Source: Phytophthora hibernalis
Taxonomy: Eukaryota; Oomycota; Peronosporomycetes; Peronosporales; Peronosporaceae
Direction of reading: 5' to 3'
Assembly: GCA_012656075.1 (NCBI GenBank)
Contig: JAAKBF010000049.1
Coordinates: 682,001-746,000, forward strand
DNA: 64,000 bases
Numbering within the stretch: the stretch's first letter is position 1; each line of letters begins with the position of its first letter. Position numbers and translations under genes: made by a program. Below are positions 13,040 to 24,102 of the stretch, one piece after another. Below the pieces are notes generated by a model that saw only the letters and a list, made by a program, of their open reading frames with translations, did no database searches and had not been told where the DNA came from.

Positions 13040-13600
13040 ATTAAGATGGGAGATATCTACTCGTACCCCAAACAACTACTTTCTGTGGACGAGACCTCAA
13101 ATGATGGTCGTCATGCGTACCGCCGGTACGAGTGATCAAAACGCGGGACGAAGGGCGCGTAAAGCTTCCATTTGGAAGAGGAAAGCGACGCTTCATTCTT
13201 GCATGCCTCGATCACCATGGTTTGCTAGTTGGGATATAACGGAGGGGACCTTCAGGCGCCGGCGTTTTCATTCAGCATTTGTGAAGAGAGTGGTTCCACT
13301 TCTAAACCTCTGGCCACTTCCTTCAACTATTGTTGCAATGAACGACGCTAAAATCCATATGTAGCCGGAGTTGGTTGACGGAGTTCACCAAACTTGTGTT
13401 CGACTATTTATTTTACCTCCGTACAGCCCGCAGTTGAACCAGATCGAAGTGTGCTTCGGTCGATTGAAAGCTTGGATAAAAAACACTCCAAGTTGGTGTT
13501 TTCAATTGACCCAGACGCTGTTATCAGTTTCGCAATGCGAACGTGCTTATCTACGCTTTGAATACGTGTGGACATTGCGGTTATGATGTGGGTGGGCTAA
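13040..13600 (+). pseudogene. Tc1/mariner-type (DDE_3) transposase relic
   Basis: A plus-strand translation, using all three frames, shows the blocks expected for a Tc1-like DDE transposase in order. They are SVDETSNDG at about 13,080-13,110 (first Asp), a block around 13,320-13,370 reading IV-MNDAKIHM (second Asp in the D-A-x-I-H context), and FILPPYSPQLNQIEVCFGRL at about 13,408-13,470 (third acidic residue in the N-x-I-E block). Stops and shifts separate the blocks. No terminal inverted repeats were found by eye. The family call from the PPYSP-LN-IE block is strong; function is certainly lost. Confidence 0.7.
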
Positions 13601-13828
13601 GAGAAGTAGCATTTGATGAGCTTATGCGCTAGTGTAATGCAAAGCAACCACGGTAACTATGATGCGCTTTAATAATTATCAGACATGTGATCTATGTCTT
13701 GGATGTCATTGAGCGGCGTGGGTGTGAAGATGTCGTGCGCAGGAAGATCCTAAGCTGCGCGTAAATCCAATACATCAACTTCATAAGTGACCCAAGACGC
13801 GTTGACGCGAAGCCGAATGTCTACGGTC

Positions 13829-14457
13829 CTACGAGACGCTACAGCCCCTGGCTGCTGCCACTTCAATCGCATTCATTGCCGCTTCCAGCTCCATCGCTTG
13901 TCGCGTTGTATTGTCGGTGGGTATTGAAAACTCTGACATGTCGCACTGCGTCGCCAACGTTGTCGCGACATGGTTTGCCGTTATTGGTCCCATCTCAACA
14001 CATTGCTCCTCCTCATACCGCTGTATCACCTCCTGAGCTTGGTTGATGCGCGCCGCAGTCGCTCGACAAATTGCTGGTGTTTCTTGCGCGACCATGTGGC
14101 AAAAACAAAGAATTCGAGCTCAAAGTTGCCCACAACGTCATTACCTCAACGCGTTTTGTCGCCGCTAGATATGCGTTTCCAACGATGCTCCAAAAGCAAC
14201 GAGAAATTCTCATCTTTGAGATCGTAAATTGGCTCTGAAAAGCACCTTTACTTTTTCGAAAAGACGAGTTCGTCGTTGATCCACAGCTTTCCTGAGCGGT
14301 GTGCCTCAAACAACCGATTGAGTTTGGCACGAAGGACATCGAAACCTTCGCGTGCAATAAATGTAGTGCGTTTAAGCTCTCCCCGCGGGAGCGTTGTTCG
14401 ATGATTCCCTTTCCGAATGGTAACGACAGCTTTTAAAAGCTCATCCATTGGATGCAT
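13829..14457 (-). pseudogene. Broken ORF of an unassigned, probably repetitive family
   Basis: Three overlapping minus-strand frames (14,457-14,248, 14,357-14,013 and 14,095-13,829) appear to be one protein split by frameshifts. It has a basic start rich in K, R and T, an aromatic middle (LELFV-like) and an Ala/Gln-rich helical C-terminal part containing CRATAARINQAQEVI and ITANHVATTLA. I do not recognise the family with confidence. Its position among transposons and its decay suggest a repeat-associated gene. No function is proposed. Confidence 0.35.
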
Positions 14458-14830
14458 ACTTATTCTTTACTTCCCCGTTGTCTCCGCTGTAAGATGCACC
14501 ACGCCGTAGCCCCAACAGAACAGTAGAAGCTGAGATATTAGCGTCAGTATAATTGTAGCGGGACTAGACTCGGGAGATGGATACACATTGACTCCGCGTT
14601 ACAAATGAGGTGGTACACACCATGGCCACGTCACCGACGTGCCACAGCCAACAGTTCATATTACATATAGGATACACAAAAGGTTACTTATAAATTGTAA
14701 CACTCAGTCTTTTAACTACGCTATTCTAGCCACTCGGCTCCCGCAGACCAGGATCTCGTGAACTGCCGATCACTAAGAGTTCTTCTACTCTTGAAATTAC
14801 GCTTCCTCAAGCAAGGTGCTTATGTGACCC
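14458..14830. other. Possible 5' flank or leader of the gypsy element
   Basis: No coding sequence is seen. A short inverted repeat, GTTACTTATAAATTGTAAC, lies near 14,683-14,701. No long terminal repeat matching sequence downstream of 18.6 kb could be found, so the element's left boundary is undefined. Confidence 0.3.
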
Positions 14831-14898
14831 CGTCACACTTCGTAGCACTTGTAGTCAATCCTACACCTACGCGGGTAGATTGAACTACCTGATTCTCT

Positions 14899-15384
14899 GT
14901 GGTGTCCAAGAGCTTTGCACGCCGCAAGTCGGTCGCCCGAAACGGACACAGGTACACCGATGCTCTGCGAGAAAGCAAATGCAACGGGCAAGTCTCAATC
15001 AGACTTACCAACGTAACTGTGGTAGAAGTACATAAGCTCATTTTGGATCTACCAGTCAAGTTCGAAGACTTCGGCTCCACTGAACGATTCCTCGTTCTTG
15101 ATATGGACCAGTATGATTTGATCCTGGGCATGCCATGGTCGACTAGCGCGGCAAAGCTATTGGAGCTAGCCGGCCTGCGGCGTCTGACAGAGCCATGGAG
15201 AGTAATGTTCCCACCACTGTCCGAATCCGAGGCTATCATGGACGCCGGTGGAATACCGCGGAGACCTCTGCTGCTAACGAACCTGCAGCAAGCCCAAGGG
15301 TCTTGGATACATCCAGACCCGCGAGGGAAGATGCAACGCCAGTATCTTCCAGCGGACCAAGTCGTTGCGCCGCACGGGGATTGA
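14899..15384 (+). pseudogene. Gypsy retropepsin-like segment
   Basis: This 161-codon frame contains FLVLDMDQYDLILGMPW, the C-terminal flap-and-core region of retroviral-type aspartic proteases, where D-x-x-LGMPW is characteristic of gypsy elements. The upstream part with the catalytic D-S/T-G is not visible in the same frame, so the domain is incomplete. Two further frames follow (to 15,548 and 15,580-16,170) that carry the linker toward the reverse transcriptase. Confidence 0.65.
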
Positions 15385-16189
15385 CGAAGTCCGCGAAGGA
15401 CGAAGCCCGTCTACAAGAGGGCACAAGCCCTCGTGAGACCGGAGAGGTCGAGACCGTGACCGAAGCGGAGGTTGCTAGCAGCACCTCTAGTGTGCATAAC
15501 ACAGTTCCACACCGGCCAGTACAGGCCTTAGGCGCAATACCGAGATAGGATAAGCCAGTGGGCACACCAGAAGACGGCTGTGAGTAACAGAGCACCAAGC
15601 CAGGTGTCTCGACAAGATGTCAGCACCGAAGCTTCGGGACGAAGCACGGAGTCGGTGATGACTCCCCGGCGTCACCGCCAGAAAAATGCTATCAAATCTT
15701 CGACGGCGAGTCTACCTGCAAGGTCAAGTCCCTGGTCGGTCCAACTAGAGGGCCTGCCAGAGCTGTCAGAACTTCTGTATCTCGAAGAAATGTCGATGAG
15801 CGACATTTTGGCCGATCTGAAGGCGGACAGGATCTCGGAGATGGTACTCCTACGACCGGAGTTCACTCCTGCAGAACCGAACTCTTCCACTGAAATGAAC
15901 GATGATGTCCTGGAGGAGTTCTACAAGCAGCGCGCAATGTGCTTGGGTCTTGAGAATCTCAGAATCCGAATGACCCGGCTTACGCTTTTGTCCAGGAATT
16001 CTCAGATGTGGTGTCAAAGGACCCACCATCCCAACTCCCTCCCGATCGAGGGGTTCGGCACGAGATTGGCCTCGTGCCTGGCACGAAGTACTGCCTCACC
16101 AGGCCGTGGCCACTGTCTCGTGAGTAGTGCGAGATCATCGATGCCTTCTTCGCCGCCAAGGCGAAAGTAGGCATGGTACGGGAATCAAA

Positions 16190-16800
16190 GTCCCCGCACT
16201 CGACGCCCACGTTCTGCGTTCGCAAGCCGGAAGTGACGTCTGGTTCACGCTTATAACAAGCTGAACAGCGCGCCGGTGCCGTCCTTGACACCCATCCCTC
16301 GAAAGGATGTATTGTTAAGCAACATGGCCGGATGTGAGCTATATAGCGCACTGGATCTGGTTAACGGATACTACCAGATCCTGATGCGGCAAAGCGACAT
16401 ACCGTTTACCGCGGTCAGTACCCCAAACGGGATGCTTTGGGGATGGCTAGTGATGCCGCAGGGCCTGTCGAATGCCCCAGCGACTTTCAATCGCTTGGTC
16501 ACGCAGCTGTTCCGACCCTTATGCGCCTTCACGCAGACGTACTTCGACGACATCTTCGTCCATAGCCGTGCCGAGGAGGACAAGACGGCTATTGAGGTGC
16601 ATCTTGATCACCTCCGTCGAGTGTTCGAGGTCACGAGAGCCAATAAGCTCTATGCCAACATAGACAAGTGCGTCTTTGCCGCCGGAGAAATCAAGGTTCT
16701 CGGCTGTTGTGTAAGCAGCGTCGGCGTTCGGGCTGACCCCGAGAAGGTCCGAGTCATCTCAATCTTGCCGACGCCAAGATCCCAAAGAATCTGCGTAGGT
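16190..16800 (+). pseudogene. Gypsy reverse transcriptase
   Basis: The clearest frame is 16,276-16,854. It shows the fingers segment ending in YSALDLVNGYYQI, the block MPQGLSNAPATFNRL, and the catalytic YFDDIFVHS box (F/YxDD). It continues to a LGCCVSSVGVRADPEKV segment typical of the RT connection in gypsy elements. The frame shifts near 16,800, so no full-length enzyme can be made from this copy. Confidence 0.85.
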
Positions 16801-16808
16801 AGCTGGGT

Positions 16809-17326
16809 TTGGCCAACTACTTGCACCAGTACAGTGCGGGCTACACCGAGGTGACAAAGCCCTTGTCCGATCTGTTAAAGAAGAAAATTGAGTGGCGCTG
16901 GAAAAGCCACCACCAGGACGCGTTTGACAACATTAAGACGAGACTTCAGTGCGCGCCAGTTCTGGCTCTGTCGGACGAGACGAAGCCGGCCAGTGTCGTC
17001 TGCGCGCTGCTCCAAACGATGTGGACAGACACGAGTGAGTTATCTCGTTCCAGTCTAGGCAGCTTAAGGTAGCCGAGAGGAACTATCCTGTGCACGACAA
17101 GGAGCTCCTCGCAATGAAGTACGCCCTGGTGAAGTTCCGGGTGCATCTTCGGGGTTCAACACCCTTTGTGATCTACACCCATCACGCGTCCTTGCAAACG
17201 ACTAACTCGCCACACCTGTCGCAGCGAATGGCCCAGTGTCTGTTGTTCTTCGTGGAATACAACTTCCGTGTTGAATACAAGCCTGGCAAGCCGACGCGCT
17301 GTCATGTCGTCCAGACTTCGAACTAG
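16809..17326 (+). pseudogene. Gypsy RNase H segment
   Basis: Two frames (16,809-17,072 and 17,090-17,326) carry WRWKSHHQDAFDNIK, then HDKELLAMKYALVKFRVHL and a T-HASLQT segment ending in a KPGKPTR box. This is the RNase H-like sequence that follows gypsy reverse transcriptase: E in DKELL, D/H in the THH box. A frameshift near 17,075 separates the two pieces. Confidence 0.75.
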
Positions 17327-17370
17327 CTCACATTACGAGAGCAACGACTGATCTTTATCATCGGATACGC

Positions 17371-18600
17371 ATGGCGTATCGGGATGACGAGACGCTTGCA
17401 TCTATCGTCCTCTATCTCTCTGTAGGTAAAGAGAACAAGATAACATGGCTCTCGCCGAAACAGCATTCGCGCCTACATCGGTATGAGTGGTCGGACGGGC
17501 CGCTCTACTTCTGGGTAGCCCGGGTAGTCATTGCGAACGACGAAGATCGGAAGTATGACATACTTCTTGAGGACACGCTATCTGGAGGCCCACCTTGGCC
17601 GGGTCGACGCACTCCTGGTGGGTCCACATGTACAAGTGGGTCGCCACGTACGTCAAGACATTCGAAACATGTCAGCGTGTGAATCCCGCGGGCCACGTTT
17701 CAGCTCCTCTTCCAAGTTTGCATGTCCCGGCGGACTGTTTGAAGTCAATGAGCCTTGACTTCGTCTTCGGACTGCCGTCTGAAGCAGAAGGCAACACCGT
17801 CATCCTGGTGTTTGTCTGCCGTCTGAGCAAGATGGTACATATTGCTCCAGTCCCCTATACGGTGACAGGGGAGCAGACTGCAAAGCTGCTCCTCGATAGT
17901 GTGCTCCGCTATCACCGTCTCCCAGAGACCATCGTCTTCGATTAAGACGCGCTCTTCACGTCCGCGTTCTGGAAGACACTGTTCCAATTTCTCGGAACCA
18001 GACTTCTGATGTCCATCACGGACCATCCCCAGGCGGAAGGCCAGACAGAGCGGGTTAACCGCGTCCTCGGAGACACGCTTCGGGGTGTCTGTGCGGACTC
18101 TTCGGGCACTTGGTCTGACCGCCTGACTATGGTTGACTTTGCGCTCAATAACGCGGTCCACGCGTCGACTGGGTTTACCTGCGGCAGCCCCAAGTGCCTG
18201 TGACACTGCGGGAAGCTCTGCGGCTTCCATCGTAAATGGGGAGAGTATCGGAAAGCTCTTTCCTCCTAAGTGTCGGACGTGAAACCGGTCTCATTGCGAA
18301 AGAAATTGAAAACCTTTGTCGATGATAGGCTTAATATCCAAAGCTGGTTTAGGGATGCTATGGCTACCGCCCAAGATAAACAAAAGGAGTACTCTGAAAA
18401 CATGGAAGAGGAAACATTAACGTGTTTAATGTGGACCACTTAGTCCTACTTGACACTATGAACTTACCACTAAATCTGTTAAGCGCCGTTGGTAGCAACA
18501 AACTGAAGCATCGCTTGATTTGACCTTTCATTGTCCTGGCCAGGGATGGTGCGGCCTACACGATCGATTTCCTAAGTCGATGACGACGCACTCCACGTTC
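17371..18600 (+). pseudogene. Gypsy integrase
   Basis: The zinc-binding N-terminal region falls at about 17,460-17,690. The catalytic core begins with the first Asp in LDFVFGLP at about 17,755. The second Asp block at about 17,930-17,960 is interrupted by a TAA where an Arg codon is usual, and the third acidic residue lies in QAEGQTERVNR at about 18,030-18,060. A C-terminal piece near 18,430-18,600 has KLKHRLI and a GAAYTIDFPKSM-like segment in yet another frame. The gene is decayed. Confidence 0.75.
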
Positions 18601-18620
18601 GATGTGGGTCGTAGGGTTTC

Positions 18621-20180
18621 GAGGGCGACGTCACCTCCACGAAGTGAGACGGGGTCTCAATTGGCGGGGCCAACGAGGAAGAATACGGCCGCTGAAAAGA
18701 GGCCTGGTCGTACATCGGCTACGGGTACGACGGGCTCCCACCAAACGAAGGGCCGTACGCGTATGGGTCGTATTGGTAAGGCTGCGCGTACGCATAAGTC
18801 TGTGGTTGAGGCTGGGGTTGAGCCGGAGCTCGAAAAATAGTCTTCCGAGGAAGATGCGAGTTCAACTCGCGTCCGAGCTCGGCAATCTCCCCGTGGAGAT
18901 TGTCACGATCAAGCTCGGTCATCCGGCGATCCACACGCTCGTGGATGTCGCCCACGTCGCGGCGCATGTCCGTCAAGAAAACTTGCAGAGTCTCAAGAGG
19001 CCCGCGCTTCCCGGACTGCGCAGCAGCCGGTCCCCGGGACCAAGACCCAAATCGATCTCAAGATGGTACACCCGGTCGCGAACTTCTCGGATCTCATCTT
19101 GCTGGACAAGCCCGAACGAGTCCCTGGATCCAGTCACGGATCGAGGCGCCTCCTGACGCGCTGGAGCCTCGTACTCAAATGCGTGCGAGACCTCCGCCGG
19201 CTCTCCTTGACCATAATAGGAGAGCCACTACCACGTTTAGTGAGCTCTCCGCGAGGGGCGTCGCCAAGGGAAGCGCCAACTCTTGGTAAAGTAGCGGGGT
19301 TACCCCTCGTTAGAGAAGTCATGGGAGCCGATTGAACGGACCCAGGTTGACTGCCCTAAGACTGTCGAGATCTGGGAACAGACCCGACGGCAGCTTCGTA
19401 AGTAGTCCTGGCTCTCTTGGCCGAATGCGGTGGTATAGCGACAGCAGCCGCAACACTATACCAGCGCTCGTCATAAGCGCTGATCATGGCTTTACGCCGG
19501 AGCTCCTCCATTTGACCTGTAAGCAGTCCCTTACTAATCAGATGAGCGAACGCAATGCGAAAGTCACGCTGATCGAGAATGGCGGATATACTATGTTCGC
19601 CCCTGAGGCGGTCATCTCCTGAGGGTGTAACCCCGAAGGAAGAGCCACTTCCAGAAGAGGTCCTCCGCCTGAGCATTCGTCGAAGTGTTCACGGGTTGGA
19701 CCCAGGGATAACCCCAAACGGACGTAAGCACACCCTAGTTCTTAGCCTTCTTACGAACGCTTGCGAACTCCTTGGGCGGGGCTCGGTGTGGTACCAACAA
19801 CACGCACCAGACAACCTCTAAGTAGCTGTGAAACAACGGGTGGACCTCCACCAAGGTCCGCTCGAAAGCGCCTTTGGAGGTTCGCCCTCCGATAAGGCCG
19901 CGCGGTGCCACGAGCTGCTCCAAGAACAACGCAGATCCCGTGTTATCATCGGGTGGGAAATAGCCCTTCAAACACGGAGACTCCGCACGCAAGGTGCCTC
20001 GCAGGCGAGCAGCCGCAATGCGCTCCTGTTGTTCATCAAGAGCGTTAACAACAACCTCAGGCACGCGAGCCTGTTGGTCCTCTTCTTCGAAATTGGAAGA
20101 AGAATCGAACAACAGCGGTTCTTTTCCGCCGTGGTCACCTCTTGGAGAGATGACGGAGAAGAAGCATGCTTCTTGGTCGC
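18621..20180 (-). pseudogene. Gag-like fragments in opposite orientation
   Basis: On the minus strand, in order, lie an acidic segment (20,112-19,735), a segment with ILDQRDFRIAFAHLISKG (19,676-19,356), and a helical then Pro/Gln/Tyr-rich segment (18,976-18,719) with DRRMTELDRDNLHGEIAELG followed by repeats such as QPQPQTYAYAQPYQYDPYAY. The pattern suits a retroelement gag, with a coiled coil and a low-complexity tail, but no zinc knuckle was found. It faces the gypsy pol upstream, so it belongs to a second element or an inverted copy. Plus-strand frames over the same bases look like shadows. Confidence 0.35.
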
Positions 20181-20389
20181 AGCGCGCTCGTCCAGAATGA
20201 CACGTGCGCGCTCATGACCCTCCGACAGAGTCAGGTCCTTGGGAGGCGAAGCCTCTTCGACGTCGCCATCACCATCGTCGTCCTCGGCGGCTTTCGTCAG
20301 TGCTTCAGCACCAACTGCTGCAGCAGGTTTGGACTCGTCGTCCTCTTCGCGCTCACTACTCCTGGGCGACGACGGATTGTCATATGGAT

Positions 20390-21138
20390 AACAAGACGTT
20401 CAACGAGTGGCCAGAGTGTGCGCAGAAGGACGGGCTCCATTTGGATCATATATTTTTTAGCATTTATGCACGAAGAAAATGTCGAGGCGAACGATTGAAC
20501 AAACGGAAAAAGTCTTACGCCTCGCAGTTTCTCTCCTAATTGAAGATAAGGTCCGACAGCGATATGTACTTATGAAATTTGTGGAAACTCTGAGCCAGAT
20601 TATTAACGTCGTAAAATGAACTCGAGTGCAGCCCATGCTGGCATCCGTGGAAATAAGTCACAATGATCTATACAACTACATGTAAGTACTGACATGTTGC
20701 GAGACTCCTTGTCGGATATATCTAGTTACATGATGGCAGTCGGCCATTTCTCCGAGGTATGCAGGTTCCCTCCCTTATCTTACTGCTGCGTAAATTTATC
20801 TGGGACTGCGTAAAGTACGTGCTGAGTCAAGATATAGCTGAAGATTCTCCACGAACGGAAAACGAGTAGATACGCTTCAGTGAGATTGCAATGGAATAGG
20901 ACAGCTGGATGAGCACGTTGTTGCAGTTGACATCTCGGGCAAGATGATTGACTCGAAGATAACTAGTGAACGACTACGAACATTCAGTCGACGATTCCGT
21001 GGTAAAATACCAGAAACATTATTTGCGTAAGTAGATATACGTGCCATTGCACGTGATCGGGGATAACGAACTACTGGTGGAGCAGCATCGACGGCGCAAA
21101 CTACCGAAAGCAGCACACTTGACATCTACACACTGGCG
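20390..21138. other. No recognised gene
   Basis: There are only short frames (up to 111 codons, 20,204-20,539) without motifs. The minus frame at 21,125-20,877 is likewise unassigned. No boundary repeat was found. Confidence 0.4.
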
Positions 21139-21489
21139 ATGCAGGAGGTTGACGGAGACCATCCACATTATAGCATGGCATCATCACGGCGGACGAACAA
21201 TGGAATGGCGCACGAGCTAGCTAGGATAGCTATCGAAAGCTGGATAAGCATACAGGTGGATAGCCAAGGTCAACCGCAGTTCGTGACAGACTGGGCTAAT
21301 GTTCTGAGACATAAGGAGAAGGACCTGGTGCTTTTGATAGAGGTGATGGAGAACACGTCACAAGAGGCGAGGTGGCCAGCAGCTGATTCAGCCGATGACA
21401 CGAAACGGGGAGGTGAGCCTGGGCCGGGAAAGGAAAATCTAGAGGTTGGCGTAAGGACAACCACTAGAACGGACATAGGAAGTCGTTAA
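21139..21489 (+). other. Unassigned ORF, possibly an RNase H tail
   Basis: The 116-codon frame contains SSRRTNNGMAHELARIAIES, which weakly resembles the last helix of retroelement RNase H domains (a conserved His/Asn followed by A-x-x-A). The upstream catalytic part is not visible. It could be a remnant of a LINE-like element similar to that at 42.7-43.8 kb, or chance. Confidence 0.2.
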
Positions 21490-21839
21490 TCTAGACTAAG
21501 TGACGTCAATAGAGACCGTATTTCCTGAACTAGCCCGACACTTTTGAACTAACGTCGTTAGTTCCAATTTTCTTGTTCCAGATCCACTTTTGGAACATTA
21601 GTTTGTGGACTAACGCTCTGGAACTACGCACAACCCTTCGCGCGCGCCAAACGAATATAAAGGTTTTTATCGAGTCATGCAAGTCACTGCCACCGAGATC
21701 GAGTTGAAGTTCATGATCGTCGCCATGCTCTCGATGGGGATACCATTTCTCGATGCCGTGCGTCACCTGATGCACTTCCTCTGCTGAAGATGGGCTCTAG
21801 ACCACCCGCCTCTAACTGCGAAACGGTCTTCGCTGGACG

Positions 21840-22280
21840 AGATTGACTATACGTGTAGACGTCGGTTCCGCTTTTTGCCTGAAGAAATTGGACTACTAGA
21901 CGAAGCGCTTGACCTGCCCGAGTACATCTATACTGCACAGAACTGCCCTGTCCCTAGGAAGGAGGCGCGGTGTCTGCTGTTGCGTCGAGTGGCATATCCG
22001 AATCGCCTGAAAGATTTAGAAGTTGAGTTTGGTCGCCAGGAGTGTACTATGCTCGACTGTCAATATCACACTGGCATGTGTCTTCAACAAGATAAAAAAG
22101 ATGGAGTTCGATCAGCGCATAATTGATCGACTTCAAGTTGAGTATCTCGCTGGTCGCCATCCTGACTGGATTAGGCTCAAAGTTTCCACGCCATCCTTGT
22201 CGCTCGCAAATGAGCTTATAGCCGACGCTGAGGTCATTATGAGCAGACCCATGAACGCAGAAGCTGCTATTTGAGTGAGG
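21840..22280 (+). pseudogene. PIF/Harbinger-type transposase, N-terminal fragment
   Basis: The frame 21,875-22,126 contains FLPEEIGLLDEALDLPEYI, then a segment with EARCLLLRRVAYPNRLKDLE and a FGR block. This is the layout of the N-terminal helical region of PIF/Harbinger nucleases found in oomycetes and plants. After a frameshift the next frame (22,023-22,274) continues with MEFDQRIIDRLQVEY, matching the helix after that block. The DDE catalytic core is missing. Flanking sequences at 21,535-21,640 and 22,490-22,550 share short ACTAACG-containing words that might be remnants of terminal repeats. Confidence 0.55.
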
Positions 22281-22994
22281 TCGACGACGCTGGTGACAGA
22301 AGAGGAAAGTTCAAACTCTCCTTCGGCGGAGTAGACGTCGCTTCTCTCAATGCTAATTGCCGTAGGTCTCGTCTCTCCTTTGGTTATCGCAGCGTTCACG
22401 ACTTGCACCTTGGAGATTGAGCGAAGCAGGCCTTGGCGCTTCCACGCACGTTAACGTGACTCCGATGGACAAAGATTTTACCGAGGTTTCCGTGTTAGAT
22501 ACGATTCGTTAATCCAAAAGTGCCGTTAGTCCAGGAACTAAAGTTATCTACTGCTTGCACGGTCTTCATCAAACATAGGCCGAGTGTGTAAATGAAAATT
22601 CAAACTCTACAGCTGTACCCCCTGTCCTACTCGTAGTGAGAAAAGTATTTCTGGTTGAGTCTTGATCTAAGGTCGACTGACTTTGTTCTGAATGCCTCAG
22701 GAACGCGATACCAAACAACCCAACAAAGCTTACTCAAATGGTTAGATATGTATATCATGCTGCCCAAGTACAGGAACACGATTGAGTTTAAAACGAGAGC
22801 TACTTCACCGTAGGTGTGTCGGCATTCCGATGTGTCGGCCATCGTTGCAGTAGAAGCGTTAACCCTTCTTGAGTGGTGTCCGGTGGTCTTCTTGGTCTTT
22901 TGCTTGGCACCTTGCTTGTGGTCGTGTGGACGCTGCTTCTGCTCGGCCTGGTCCTCACCCAAGTTGCGGCTTTTGCTGCACAGCGTCGGAGATC
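22281..22994. other. No recognised gene
   Basis: The stretch holds a few short frames. The minus-strand frame at 22,962-22,627 continues past the stop of the Thr-rich gene and may be its 3' flank. Nothing else is recognised. Confidence 0.35.
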
Positions 22995-23668
22995 TTACCC
23001 TGATTTCGAGGTGGTCGGAGAAGTAGTCCTAGTCTTCGTAGACACGGGAGCCTTGGTTTTGCTAGTTGTCGCAGGAGTAGTCTTGGGCTTCAAAGCAGGA
23101 GTCTTCGGTTTGGTCGCGGTGGGGACAGGTGTAACCTTTGGCTGGGCTAGGGTCTGGACTAGCGTATTCTTTGAGGTGCTTGGGGTCGTTGTCAAAGCAG
23201 GAGTCGCCTTTGGCTTCATCGTTGTCATAGCTGGAGTCACCTTTGTTTGTTGTGGCTGGAGCGAGCGTTGTCTTCGTGGAAGTAGCTGAAGGAGTCACCT
23301 TGGGGTTGGTAGGTGTGACCGTCGAACAGCTCGTGGTGGTTGATGCCGGAGTCACAGGAGCTTGCCGCAAAGTCCGTTGAATAGCGTCAACACCATTGTC
23401 TTCAACAAGAGATCGGTGGGGATGTTTGTCTTTCTTTTGGCGGTCGTCATGGTGTGGATGGTAAGACTGATTCTGCTTGCCGTCCTGTTTGGGCGTGTTC
23501 ATCGACCGCAGAGCACGATGCTACTTGAGTCGGGGACCGATTGGAACGTGTACGAGTGGTCGTTCACGTGGGCCAGATTTTGTGACGGGGTTCTGGCCAG
23601 CGTGAACGCCAGGAGTACCGTCAGAGCAGTAGAGCCATAGCTGCGAGGATCGAGGACGAAGTCTTCAT
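22995..23668 (-). pseudogene. Broken gene for a secreted Thr/Pro/Lys-rich (mucin-like) protein
   Basis: A minus-strand ATG at 23,668 starts MKTSSSILAAMALLL, a good signal-peptide start. That frame stops at 23,621, while a neighbouring frame continues with a hydrophobic stretch. After a second frame change, a hydrophilic region (from about 23,502) leads into a long Thr/Pro/Ala/Lys-rich tail (23,310-22,995) with irregular TP-x-TKPKT-like repeats, ending at a TGA at 22,995. The tail would be heavily O-glycosylated if secreted. No intron with good GT-AG signals explains the frame changes, so I read it as a pseudogene or a poorly sequenced gene. The opposite-strand frame at 22,873-23,289 is its shadow. 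Confidence 0.5.
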
Positions 23669-24102
23669 GTTGGTGGTGTGGACTTGGTTGAGCGTACGCG
23701 GTCGAAGGCTTTTTCGAATATGAGCAGACTTTAGTTCGATGTGCCGAATCATTTTCCGCTTAAACGGCATCGTAAGTGCTTCGAACACCGTGAATATATT
23801 CATTGGTACCAGAGCTACTTGTCCTGAAGAACTGTTTTGTTTTCTCTTGATAGTTGAGCACTGCGCAATTTTCTTGTGCTTATAAGTTTTTACTCATGGG
23901 TGAGATGCAATCCGAAACGAGAAGCTGTAGTCGAAATGTAGTTTCATTCATATGGCTAGATTTGGCTGTTCGAATACGTCGCCAATAGAACGCCCTACGA
24001 TCAAGTTGAAAAAAAGAGATGCCAAAAGCCTGACCTACCATCGTCAACACATATCGCAGCCAGTTAGCGAGCGCCACCTCAGTTGGTAGCACCCATCACA
24101 CT
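23669..24102. other. Intergenic, no recognised feature
   Basis: The stretch separates the broken Thr-rich gene from the 3' end of the RxLR gene. It contains short frames without motifs. Confidence 0.4.

Larger units (their letters stand above)
14830..18620 (+). mobile_element. Degenerate Ty3/gypsy retrotransposon
   Basis: The plus strand shows protease, reverse transcriptase, RNase H and integrase in that order, the Ty3/gypsy order (Ty1/copia has integrase before reverse transcriptase). The pol frame is broken by many shifts and stops. No flanking LTR pair was identified, so the ends given are those of recognisable coding sequence. An opposed gag-like segment begins directly after it. Confidence 0.8.

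Noticed and set aside
15195..15675. Overlapping ORFs on both strands in the gypsy linker region
   Set aside because: They lie between protease and reverse transcriptase of the decayed gypsy element and show no motif; they are treated as parts or shadows of that element.
22873..23289. 138-codon plus-strand ORF with many Val/Leu residues that looks like a membrane protein
   Set aside because: It is the exact antisense of the Thr/Pro/Lys-rich tail on the minus strand (ACN/AAG codons read backwards give Val/Leu/Gly). The minus-strand reading has a signal peptide upstream.
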